From assembly GCA_964629975.1 (NCBI GenBank), contig CAZVUN010000023.1, positions 1-32,948 of the forward strand: a DNA stretch of 32,948 nt. Direction: 5' to 3'. Positions 15,072 through 22,956 of the stretch are shown here, piece after piece. Positions within the stretch are counted from its first letter, which is position 1, and each line of letters begins with the position of its first letter. The DNA comes from G020354085 sp964629975 (GTDB lineage Bacteria; Pseudomonadota; Gammaproteobacteria; Acidiferrobacterales; Sulfurifustaceae). The position numbers were made by a program, and so were the translations under genes. Below the pieces are notes generated by a model. That model searched no databases. It was given only the letters and a program-made list of their open reading frames with translations, and was not told the DNA's origin.

Positions 15072-15842
15072 CTACGCGGCCTGCGGCAGGTAGCCGAGCC
15101 GCGCCGACAGTTCGCTGCCGGCCTGCTGCACGAGCTTGATCCAGCTGTCCTGGCGGCGCTCGCGCGGCGCGGACACCGACAGGCCCGCGACCATGACGCC
15201 GTTGCGATCGCGCACCGGCACGCCGATGCATGCCACCCCCTGCTCGGCCTCTTCGTTGTCGAGCGCGTAGCCCTGGCGTAGTGCGCCCTCGGCCTCGGCC
15301 CACAGCCTGTTCACCTGCGTGAGGGTGTTGGCGGTGTAGCGGCGCAGGCCGGTGCGGCGCGCGTACTCGCGGCATGCCTTCTCGCCCGACTCGCCGAGGA
15401 ACAGCTTGCCGACCGCGGTCACGTGCAGCGGCGCACGCGAGCCGATGATCTGCTCGACGCGCATCATGCGGTTGGGCACGGCGCGCTCGACGTACACGAC
15501 CTCGTCGCCCTCGCGCACCGTGAGGTTGACGCTCTCGCCCACTTGCGAGCGCAGCCATTCCATGATCGGGCGCGCCTCGCGCAGCAGATCGACCTTGCCG
15601 TGCACACGGCTGCCGAAGTGCAGCAGGCGCACGCCGAGCGTGTACTGGCCCTGCGCGGTGCGCTCCACTAGGCCGTGTTCGGCGAGCGCGTTGAGGATGC
15701 GAAACGCGGTCGAGGGGTGCAGTGCGGTTTCGGCCGACAGCACCTTGAGGCTGACCGGATCGGGGTAGCGTGCCAGCGCGTCGAGCAGGGCGGCGACGCG
15801 ATCGATGACCTGGATGGAAGACGTGGCGGTTTTCGGGGGCAT
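15072..15842 (-). CDS. IclR-family transcriptional regulator
   Basis: A 256-residue IclR-type regulator. The N-terminal winged helix-turn-helix spans about 10-70, with LKVLSAETALHPSTAFRIL as the helix-turn-helix core. A C-terminal effector-binding domain (about 80-250) carries conserved blocks such as APLHVTAVGKLFL and GVACIGVPV. IclR proteins commonly sense small organic acids such as glyoxylate or pyruvate and control glyoxylate or aromatic acid genes. Its position, divergent from the TPP enzyme and upstream of the glyoxylate aminotransferase, suggests it controls this island, perhaps in response to glyoxylate or hydroxypyruvate. The effector is inferred. Confidence 0.93.
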   Translation of the reverse strand: MPPKTATSSIQVIDRVAALLDALARYPDPVSLKVLSAETALHPSTAFRILNALAEHGLVERTAQGQYTLGVRLLHFGSRVHGKVDLLREARPIMEWLRSQVGESVNLTVREGDEVVYVERAVPNRMMRVEQIIGSRAPLHVTAVGKLFLGESGEKACREYARRTGLRRYTANTLTQVNRLWAEAEGALRQGYALDNEEAEQGVACIGVPVRDRNGVMVAGLSVSAPRERRQDSWIKLVQQAGSELSARLGYLPQAA

Positions 15843-15944
15843 TGCGTATCCTGAAAACGATTATGTATTGTGAAATATCGTACACGCCGCTAAGGTGACT
15901 GGCAAGAGCGGGCAGCCCCCGCGTCATCCTGAAGGAGACTCGCC
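15843..15944. promoter_or_regulatory. Divergent control region between the IclR gene and the TPP enzyme
   Basis: This 102-base intergenic region has an AT-rich core (15845-15885) in sharp contrast to its surroundings. It holds an imperfect dyad TGTA-N13-TACA (15864-15884) and two TGAAA repeats 19 bases apart (15852 and 15871). On the plus strand TTGTGA (15868-15873) and TAAGGT (15891-15896) are spaced by 17 and could be a weak promoter; on the minus strand CATAAT (15860-15865) could be a -10. A GAAGGAG ribosome site precedes the TPP gene. It is a reasonable place for an IclR operator, but the exact site is not proven. Confidence 0.5.
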
Positions 15945-18179
15945 ATGTCGACCCCCGCCCGCAGCGTGCAGGACCGCCTGCCGACCATTCCGGCCTTCTG
16001 CGAAGGCATCCAGTACTTCGGCGAGCCCTGGCCGGGCTTTGCGGAACACACGCGCACCCCGGCCATCCCGGCAAACGCCAAGGCGGTGGCGGATGCCTCG
16101 GACCCGGTGGCGGTCTACCAGGCGCTGCTCGCGGCCGACGCGCTGCGCTACCTCACCTTGCAGGTGACCGGCGCCAAGGCCTCGGGTCATCCGGGCGGGT
16201 TTGCCTCGAGCGCCGAGGCCTACGCGGCGCTCGCCATGCTCGGACACACCAACATCGTGACCGAGGTTGGCCACCATGCGCCCGGCTACTACGCGGCCAT
16301 GTTCCTCGACAGTTCGCTCGAGGCCATGGGCATCCGCACCGTGCGCGAGATGCGCGAGCGCTTCCGCGAAAAGCACGGCCTGCTCGGGCATCTCTCGGGC
16401 GCCATCCCCGGCATCCTCGCGCCGGCCGGCCCGCTCGGGCAGGGCCAGCACTTCGCCATGGTCGGCGCGCTGCTGCATCCGGGCACGCTGTTCCCGGTGA
16501 CCATCGGCGATGGCGGCATGGGCGAGCCGTACGTGCTCAATGCCATGTTGCACTTCCACGTCGCCTATCCGCACGTGACCAACTTCCTGCCGACGCTCAT
16601 CTGGAACGGCTACAGCCAGGAACACCACGCGATGGTGTCGAACTTCAGCAACGAGGAGATGATCCGCTACTGGAAGGGCCACGGCTTCCAGGAAGTGGTG
16701 CTGGTCGACGCCAAGGCGTTCGACGACGCCAACCAGCCGGGCGCCTATGTTGACAGCACGCGCTTCTCGCATGGCAAGCGCCTCGCCTTCATGGGCGCGG
16801 TGCTGGCCGGCGCCGAGCGCGCGGCCAAGAGCGCGCTCGGCGGCACGCTCACGGCATTCATCATCAAGCAGCTCAAAGGCGCGGGGGTGCACGCGCTTGG
16901 CGCCAAGGCCCACAACCTGTACGCGCAGCACACACTCGAACATGAAGATGTCGTGTCGGGCCTCAAGCGCCGCGCGCTGCCGCCGCAGGCCTGGCAGATC
17001 GTGCGCGACAATCTCTCCCGCGCCGGCGGCGGCCCGGCGGTCAAGACGTCGGTCACCGAGAAGGTGCTGGAGATCGCGCCGCTCGGCGAGCTGCCGCTCA
17101 CCGAGTACGCGCTTGGCGAGTCCAAGGTGCCGTCCACCAGTTTCGGCCAACTCGTGGCCGAGGTCGGCCTGCGCGACCAGCGCTTCGTCGTGACCAATGC
17201 CGATGGCAACGAGGCCTCGGGCATGGCGAACGTCAATGCCGCGTTGAAGATCCGCCATCCCAATACCGACGATCTCTACTTCCAGGGACCGACCGGCCAG
17301 TGCTACGAGCCACTGAACGAGGATGCCTGCGCGGGGCTCGCTGCGGGGCTGGCGCTCTTCGGCAGCCGCTCCTTGTGGCTCTCCTACGAGAGTTTCGCGA
17401 TCAACGGCCTGCCGATCTTCCAGACCGTGACGCAGGCGATGGCCGAACTGCGGCGCAAGACGCCGAGCGCGATCGCCATGTTCACGGCCGGCGCGCTCGA
17501 GCAGGGGCGCAACGGCTGGACGCACCAGCGTCCTGAAGTGGAGGCCTACTTCGCCGCGATGATGCGCAACGGTAACGTCTTTCCGCTCTACCCGGTCGAC
17601 GCCAACATGATCCAGGTTGCCTACGACTGGGCGCTCGGCACGCACAACAAGGGCATCGCCATCTTCGCCTCGAAGAGCGCGCTGCCGGTGCGCACCACTT
17701 TTGAGCAAAGTCGGCGCGCCCTGATCGATGGCGCCGTGATGCTCTACCAGAGCGCCGAGACCGGCAGGCTGGGCACGATCGTGTTCGCGGTCGCGGGCGA
17801 CATGGTGCTGCTGCCGGTGTACGAGGCGAGGGACGCGCTCGAGCGCGCCGGTTACCGGGTGCGCATCGTCGCCGTGGTCAATCCGCGGCGTCTGTACCGC
17901 CCGGGCGACGTGGCCTGGGATACGGTGGCCGAGCCCGATGGCCAGTTCCTGAGCGACTCGGGATTCCGTGCGTTGTTCGACGGTGACGCGCTGATCGCCG
18001 TGGCGGGCGGTGCCTCGGCCACGCTCGAGCCGGTGATGCTGCGCTCGCGCGCGCCGCGGCGCGAGTTGCTGTCATGGAAGCGCGGCGAGACCACGGCGAG
18101 TCCGAAGGAGATCATGGAGTACAACGGACTGTCGGCGAAGGACATCGCCGCGCGCGCCACCGCCCTGTTCGCCGACTAG
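15945..18179 (+). CDS. TPP-dependent enzyme mixing transketolase and phosphoketolase features
   Basis: A 744-residue thiamine diphosphate enzyme. The N-terminal half has transketolase landmarks: SGHPGG (80-85), GPLGQGQ (162-168) and the TPP motif GDG (188-190) ending at N221. The segment after it (WNGYSQEHH, NEEMIRYWKGHGF) and the C-terminal half look more like phosphoketolase: LNEDACAGLAAG with the probable catalytic E459, SYESF (480-484), NGWTHQRPE with H527, and YPVDAN (549-554). It is shorter than usual phosphoketolases (about 790-830 aa) and longer than transketolase (about 660). Substrates cannot be read from sequence. Its neighbours (IclR, glyoxylate aminotransferase, DUF1537 kinase, GlcF) suggest hydroxypyruvate or another small ketol donor. 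The start ATG at 15945 follows GAAGGAG. Confidence 0.85.
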   Translation: MSTPARSVQDRLPTIPAFCEGIQYFGEPWPGFAEHTRTPAIPANAKAVADASDPVAVYQALLAADALRYLTLQVTGAKASGHPGGFASSAEAYAALAMLGHTNIVTEVGHHAPGYYAAMFLDSSLEAMGIRTVREMRERFREKHGLLGHLSGAIPGILAPAGPLGQGQHFAMVGALLHPGTLFPVTIGDGGMGEPYVLNAMLHFHVAYPHVTNFLPTLIWNGYSQEHHAMVSNFSNEEMIRYWKGHGFQEVVLVDAKAFDDANQPGAYVDSTRFSHGKRLAFMGAVLAGAERAAKSALGGTLTAFIIKQLKGAGVHALGAKAHNLYAQHTLEHEDVVSGLKRRALPPQAWQIVRDNLSRAGGGPAVKTSVTEKVLEIAPLGELPLTEYALGESKVPSTSFGQLVAEVGLRDQRFVVTNADGNEASGMANVNAALKIRHPNTDDLYFQGPTGQCYEPLNEDACAGLAAGLALFGSRSLWLSYESFAINGLPIFQTVTQAMAELRRKTPSAIAMFTAGALEQGRNGWTHQRPEVEAYFAAMMRNGNVFPLYPVDANMIQVAYDWALGTHNKGIAIFASKSALPVRTTFEQSRRALIDGAVMLYQSAETGRLGTIVFAVAGDMVLLPVYEARDALERAGYRVRIVAVVNPRRLYRPGDVAWDTVAEPDGQFLSDSGFRALFDGDALIAVAGGASATLEPVMLRSRAPRRELLSWKRGETTASPKEIMEYNGLSAKDIAARATALFAD

Positions 18180-18220
18180 GGCGGTGGCCCGCCCGGGCGC
18201 GCGGGCGGGAGGCCAGGCGC

Positions 18221-19555
18221 ATGACCACGACCAAGATCATCGTGCTGGACGACGACCCGACCGGGTCGCAGACCGTGCACGGCTGCCTGCTGCTGCTGCG
18301 CTGGGACGTGGCAACGCTCAAGGAGGCGCTCGCCGACGAGGCGCCGATCTTCTTCGTGCTCACCAACACGCGCGGCATGGACGCCGCGCGTGCGGCAGCG
18401 GTGACGCGCGAGGTGTGCCGAAACCTCAAGCTGGCGCTGGCGGATCAGGACATCCAGCCGGTGCTGGTGAGCCGTTCGGACTCGACGTTGCGCGGCCATT
18501 ACCCGGTCGAGACCGACGTCATGGCCGAGGAGCTCGGTCCGTTCGATGCGCACTTCCTGGTGCCGGCGTTCTTCGAGGGCGGGCGTTACACGCGCGACGC
18601 GATCCACTACCTGCGCAGCGACGGCCGGGAGGTCCCGGTGCACGAGACCGAGTTCGCGCGCGATTCGGTGTTCGGCTACCGCCACAGCTTCCTGCCCGAC
18701 TATGTCGAGGAGAAGACCCGGGGCCGCATCCGCTCGGCCGATGTGGTGCGCCTGTCGCTTGCGGAGGTGCGCGCCGGCGTGTACCCGCGCCTGATGCAGC
18801 TCGCCGGCAATGCCTGTGTGGTGGTCGACGCCGAGACGCAGTCCGATCTCGACCGCTTCGCGGCCGATGTGCGCGCCGCGGCGGCGCAGGGCAAGCGCTT
18901 TCTGTTTCGCAGCGCCGCGAGCCTGCTGACCTCGCTGGCGGCACTGCCGAGGCAGCCGGTCGCGCCCCAGCACATGGCCCGCCATGTTCGCGGTGGCGCC
19001 GCCGGGGCGGTGGTGGTGGGTTCGCATGTGCCGAAGACCACGCAGCAACTGAACGAGCTGCTGAAGCAGCCGGGCACCGTCCCGGTCGAGGTCGACGTCA
19101 ATCGCCTGCCGCATGACCGCAACCAACTGCTGCGCGAAGTGCTCGAAGCGACGGAGGCGGCGCACGCGCGTGGTCGGACAGCGGTCGTGTACACGAGCCG
19201 CACCGAGCGGCAGTTCCCGACGCGAGCGGCGCGCCTCGCCTTCGGCGAGCAGGTCTCGGGGTTTCTCATGGACGTGGTGCGGCGGCTGCCCGCCTCGCTC
19301 GGCTATCTCATCAGCAAGGGCGGGATCACCTCGAACGATGTATTGAGCAGCGGACTGCGGCTTCGCACCGCCCGGCTGCTCGGCCAGATCCTGCCCGGGG
19401 TGTCGGTGGTGCGCTGCCCGCACGACCATCCGCGCTACCCCGACATGCCGGTCGTGATCTTTCCCGGCAATGTCGGGGATGAGCACGCGCTGGCGCAGGT
19501 CCATGCGCGCCTCGCCGGCAACAGCGTTGCGCCGCCGCAGGCCGCCCGCGCCTGA
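18221..19555 (+). CDS. Four-carbon acid sugar kinase family protein (DUF1537)
   Basis: A 444-residue member of the DUF1537 kinase family, whose studied members phosphorylate 3-oxo-tetronate, D-threonate or D-erythronate at C4 with ATP. Family motifs are clear: DDDPTGSQ (10-17) and SRSDSTLRGHYP (84-95) in the N-terminal substrate domain, and SKGGITSNDV (365-374) and FPGNVGD (414-420) in the C-terminal nucleotide domain. The length is normal. Start ATG at 18221 has GGGAGG at 18207-18212. It is 41 bases after the TPP enzyme on the same strand, so the two are likely one transcript. No aldolase, OtnC-like decarboxylase or PdxA2 partner is present in the window, which is unusual for the known catabolic clusters. 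Confidence 0.93.
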   Translation: MTTTKIIVLDDDPTGSQTVHGCLLLLRWDVATLKEALADEAPIFFVLTNTRGMDAARAAAVTREVCRNLKLALADQDIQPVLVSRSDSTLRGHYPVETDVMAEELGPFDAHFLVPAFFEGGRYTRDAIHYLRSDGREVPVHETEFARDSVFGYRHSFLPDYVEEKTRGRIRSADVVRLSLAEVRAGVYPRLMQLAGNACVVVDAETQSDLDRFAADVRAAAAQGKRFLFRSAASLLTSLAALPRQPVAPQHMARHVRGGAAGAVVVGSHVPKTTQQLNELLKQPGTVPVEVDVNRLPHDRNQLLREVLEATEAAHARGRTAVVYTSRTERQFPTRAARLAFGEQVSGFLMDVVRRLPASLGYLISKGGITSNDVLSSGLRLRTARLLGQILPGVSVVRCPHDHPRYPDMPVVIFPGNVGDEHALAQVHARLAGNSVAPPQAARA

Positions 19556-19570
19556 ACCGCGGGGCCCGGC

Positions 19571-19601
19571 GCAGGGTGGGGCAGGTTGAGGCGCACCCTG
19601 C
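19571..19601 (+). other. Weak stem-loop between the DUF1537 kinase and glcF
   Basis: GCAGGGTG (19571-19578) pairs with CACCCTGC (19594-19601) around a 15-base loop, followed by CGTTTCGG. The T run is too short for a confident intrinsic terminator; it may partly separate the kinase and glcF transcripts. Confidence 0.3.
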
Positions 19602-19633
19602 CGTTTCGGCGCGCCGCTCATTAAACTGACGCC

Positions 19634-20839
19634 ATGCAGACCGCGATCATCGAGTCGTTGCGCGACACGCCGCTCGGGCGCGAGGCCGACCAGATCCTGC
19701 GCACCTGCGTGCACTGCGGCTTCTGCAACGCGACCTGCCCCACGTATCAACTCCTGTTCGACGAGCTCGACGGGCCGCGCGGGCGCATCTACCTGATGAA
19801 GCAGGTGCTGGAAGGTCAGGCGCCGAGCGCCAAGACCCTCACGCACCTCGATCGCTGCCTCACCTGCCGCGCCTGCGAAACGACCTGCCCCTCGGGGGTG
19901 CGCTACGGCGCGCTGCTCGAAATCGGTCGCGAGCTCGTGGAGTCCCAGGTACCGCGGCCGCTGCTGGACCGACTGCTGCGCCGTGCCTTGCTGACGGTCA
20001 TTCCGTACCGCGAGCGCTTCACCCCGCTGCTGCGCATCGGCCAGTGGCTGCGTCCGTTGCTGCCGCCCGCGATCAAGCGTGCCGTGCCGCCGCGCACGGC
20101 CACACCGGCATGGCCGGCAGGCCGGCACGCGCGCAAGATGCTGGTGCTCGAGGGCTGCGCGCAGCCGGCGCTCGCGCCCAACATCAACGCCGCCGCCGCG
20201 CGCGTGCTCGATCGCCTGGGCATCCGCCTCATCGCCGCCGCGGGCGCCGGTTGCTGCGGGGCGGCGAGCCACCACACCTCGGCGAGGGAGCAGGGCCTCG
20301 ACTTCGCGCGCCGCAACATCGACGCCTGGTGGCCGCATATCGAGGCCGGCTGCGAGGCCATCGTCATGACCGCGAGCGGCTGCGGTGTGCACGTCAAGGA
20401 CTACGGCCACCTGCTCGCGGGTGACGCGGCCTACGCGGTCAAGGCAAGGCGTGTTGCTGAACTGACCAGGGATCTGAGCGAGGTTCTGGCCGCCGAGAAT
20501 CTTGCTTCGCTCAAGGGGCGCGTCGACACCGGCCGGAAGGTGGCGTTTCATTCGCCGTGCACGCTGCAGCACGGGCAGAAGCTGAACGGCGTGGTGGAGC
20601 GAATCCTGCGCGAGCTCGGTTTCACGCTCACCGCCGTGCCGGATGCGCACCTGTGCTGCGGCTCGGCGGGGACGTATTCAATCCTGCAAAAGACCCTGTC
20701 GCAGCAGTTGCTCGAACGCAAGGTCAGCACCTTGCAGGCCGATCGACCCGAGATCATCGCCACCGCCAACATCGGCTGCCTCGCGCACCTGCAGACCGGC
20801 ACGACGGTGCCGGTGCGGCACTGGATCGAGCTTCTGTAG
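19634..20839 (+). CDS. glcF: Glycolate oxidase iron-sulfur subunit GlcF
   Basis: A 401-residue iron-sulfur subunit of glycolate oxidase, which passes electrons from glycolate oxidation to the quinone pool at the inner membrane. Two [4Fe-4S] clusters are complete: C25, C28, C31, C35 (CVHCGFCNATCP) and C75, C78, C81, C85 (CLTCRACETTCP). The C-terminal half has two CCG-type domains, seen as GAGCCGAASHHTS and HLCCGSAGTYS. No good ribosome site precedes the ATG, but the N-terminus matches GlcF layout. Its partners glcD and glcE are on the opposite strand 2.1-3.6 kb away, with an outer-membrane protein between, not in the usual glcDEF order. Confidence 0.95.
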   Translation: MQTAIIESLRDTPLGREADQILRTCVHCGFCNATCPTYQLLFDELDGPRGRIYLMKQVLEGQAPSAKTLTHLDRCLTCRACETTCPSGVRYGALLEIGRELVESQVPRPLLDRLLRRALLTVIPYRERFTPLLRIGQWLRPLLPPAIKRAVPPRTATPAWPAGRHARKMLVLEGCAQPALAPNINAAAARVLDRLGIRLIAAAGAGCCGAASHHTSAREQGLDFARRNIDAWWPHIEAGCEAIVMTASGCGVHVKDYGHLLAGDAAYAVKARRVAELTRDLSEVLAAENLASLKGRVDTGRKVAFHSPCTLQHGQKLNGVVERILRELGFTLTAVPDAHLCCGSAGTYSILQKTLSQQLLERKVSTLQADRPEIIATANIGCLAHLQTGTTVPVRHWIELL

Positions 20840-20875
20840 ATGCCGTGTTCCGTGCGGGGGGCATCGGTCGGCGGG

Positions 20876-21799
20876 ATGGCACAGGCGAGGCGACGTGCTG
20901 GGCCGCTGGGATGCTGGCTGATCGCTCTTTCGTGTTGCCTGGGTCCGGGCACGGCGGCGGCCAGCGAGCGGGCAGGCGGCTGGCAGTTCTCCGCGGCGCT
21001 CACCCCCATCTATCTCGCCAGTTCCGATATCGACGGCGGCGGCAGCTACGAATCGCGCGTGCTCGCGCTCAACCTGGGCGGCGTGCATCCCATGGGTCCG
21101 CGTGCCACGGCGGGCGTCACCCTCAACTACGCCTATTACGACAATCGCTTCACCACGCCCAATGCCTTCGGTGCTGCCGCCCCGTGGGGCAGCGTCGAGC
21201 GCGTCGGACTGAGCCTGCCGCTGTTCGTCCGCCGCGACGATGGCTGGGTCTTCCTCGTCACACCCTCGCTCGATTACTTCCGCGAAGCGGGTGCCGACTG
21301 GAGCGAGTCGTTGACCTATGGTGCGCTCCTGTCGGCCGCACGGTCCTTCGGCCCGCAGAACCGCCTGGGGTTCGGTCTGGGCATGTATCAACAGCTGGAG
21401 GAGATCCGGGCGTTCCCGTTCCTTCTGGTCGACTGGCAGCTGAGCGAGCGGCTGCGCGTGAACAACCCGTTACCGGCCGGACCTGCCGGGCCGGCGGGAC
21501 TGGAGATCAACTACCGCGCGAGCGCGCGCTGGGAGATCGGCGCGGGTGCCGCCTACCGCCGAGTACGGTTCCGCCTGCGCGACGACGGCACCTTTGCGGG
21601 CGGCGTTGGGCAGGAGCGCGGCAGCATTGCCTTCCTGCATGCGGCGACGCGCCTGAATCCGGAGGTGAGCCTCGACCTGTATGGCGGGGCGCTGCTCAAC
21701 GGCGAGCTGCAGGTCGAAGACCGCAACGGTGACAACTTCGCGCAGCACGGCTTCGACAGCGCGCCGCTGCTCGGCGCCACCGTGCGCGTGCGCTTCTAG
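20876..21799 (+). CDS. Predicted outer-membrane beta-barrel protein (DUF6268-like)
   Basis: A 307-residue exported protein. From the ATG at 20876 it has a textbook signal peptide (n-region MAQARRRAG, hydrophobic core CWLIALSCCLG, cleavage after TAAA near residue 28). An upstream in-frame ATG at 20840 directly touches the glcF stop and would give a 43-residue leader, so it is less likely but possible. The mature part has many alternating strands, frequent Gly and aromatic residues, and ends in VRVRF with a terminal Phe, the normal outer-membrane barrel signal. It resembles DUF6268-type barrel proteins, but I am not certain of the family. Its place directly after glcF raises the idea of organic acid uptake, which is only inference. 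Confidence 0.65.
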   Translation: MAQARRRAGPLGCWLIALSCCLGPGTAAASERAGGWQFSAALTPIYLASSDIDGGGSYESRVLALNLGGVHPMGPRATAGVTLNYAYYDNRFTTPNAFGAAAPWGSVERVGLSLPLFVRRDDGWVFLVTPSLDYFREAGADWSESLTYGALLSAARSFGPQNRLGFGLGMYQQLEEIRAFPFLLVDWQLSERLRVNNPLPAGPAGPAGLEINYRASARWEIGAGAAYRRVRFRLRDDGTFAGGVGQERGSIAFLHAATRLNPEVSLDLYGGALLNGELQVEDRNGDNFAQHGFDSAPLLGATVRVRF

Positions 21800-21884
21800 C
21801 CGGGGGGACAGGACGGTTGCATGGCATTTGCCGCGGCGCGCCTGCGTGTGGCGCGGGGCGCGCAACGCCAGCACGCGTGCTGAC

Positions 21885-22955
21885 CTACGCCGCCGGATTG
21901 AGGGACAGCGCCGCGCCGAACAGCTCGTGTGGATCGAAGGCCCGGCGAATCTCGCTCATGAGCGCGCGCACCGCGGGGTCGAGGCGCGCGAATCGCGCCG
22001 CGGCGCCCGGTCCGTTGCGGAACGTCACCGCATAACCGCCGGCCCGCGTCGCCGCGGCGATGATGGTTGCGGCCGGTGCGTCCGTCAGCAGCCAGCGCTG
22101 CGCACCGCCCCAGTCGATGAGGCAGGTGCCGGGCAGATCGAGCGGCGCGCTCGCCGGTGGCAGCGACAGGCGCCACAGCGGCTGGTCGCTGTGGAAGAAC
22201 GGCAAGCGGTGCTCACGCAAGTCACGCCAGAAGGCATCGCCGTCGCGCAGCGCATCGCCGCCCAGCCGGGCGGCCGCGGCCTGCACGCCCTTGTCGGTCC
22301 CGGAGAGGCGGATGTAGAGCGTGTCGCCGTAATGACAGGCCGCAGACAGCGGTAGCGGCGCGCGCCCCCACTGGGTCATTTGCCGGATCGCCGCGGCCGC
22401 GTCGAGCGCGTAGGTGAGCGTGACCTCGCGCGCCGGCCTCGGCAGCACCTTGAGCGACGCCTCGAGGATCACGCCGAGCGTGCCGAGCGAGCCGACCATC
22501 AGGCGGGCGATGTCGTAACCGGCAACGTTCTTCATCACCTGGCCGCCGAAGCGCAGCACCTCGCCCTTGCCGTTGATGATCGTCGTGCCCAGCACGAAGT
22601 CGCGCGCCGAACCCGCGTACGGGCGGCGCGGGCCGGAAAGGCCGCAGGCGAGCGTGCCGCCGAGTGTCGCCGCTGCGCCGAAGTGCGGCGGCTCGAACGC
22701 CAGCATCTGGCCGTGGGCGGCGAGCGCCGCTTCGATATCCGCCAGGCGCGTACCGGCGCGGGCCGTGACTACCAGTTCCGTGGGTTCGTGGGTGACGATC
22801 CCGCAGTGGCCGGTGACGGCGAGCGCCGTCCCGCGCAGGTCGCCGGTGTAGAAGCGCTTGCTGCCGCTGCCCTCGATGGCGAGCGGCGTGCGCGCACCGT
22901 AGGCCGCGCGCACCTGCTCGGCGAGCGGCTGGCTGAGATCGGCGTCATGGCCCAT
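21885..22955 (-). CDS. glcE: Glycolate oxidase FAD-binding subunit GlcE
   Basis: A 356-residue FAD-linked oxidase (FAD_binding_4 type) that forms the glycolate oxidase complex with GlcD and GlcF. The FAD-binding region includes the IEGSGSK loop (28-34), the HFGAAATLGGTLACGLSG segment (91-108), and the GGQVMKNVAGYD block (137-148) followed by GSLGTLGVI (155-163), which are typical of GlcE. It is shorter than GlcD because it lacks the long FAD-oxidase C-terminal domain, as usual. Start ATG at 22955 is one base after the glcD stop, so translation is probably coupled. It converges on the outer-membrane protein gene. Confidence 0.94.
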   Translation of the reverse strand: MGHDADLSQPLAEQVRAAYGARTPLAIEGSGSKRFYTGDLRGTALAVTGHCGIVTHEPTELVVTARAGTRLADIEAALAAHGQMLAFEPPHFGAAATLGGTLACGLSGPRRPYAGSARDFVLGTTIINGKGEVLRFGGQVMKNVAGYDIARLMVGSLGTLGVILEASLKVLPRPAREVTLTYALDAAAAIRQMTQWGRAPLPLSAACHYGDTLYIRLSGTDKGVQAAAARLGGDALRDGDAFWRDLREHRLPFFHSDQPLWRLSLPPASAPLDLPGTCLIDWGGAQRWLLTDAPAATIIAAATRAGGYAVTFRNGPGAAARFARLDPAVRALMSEIRRAFDPHELFGAALSLNPAA

Positions 22956-22956
22956 G

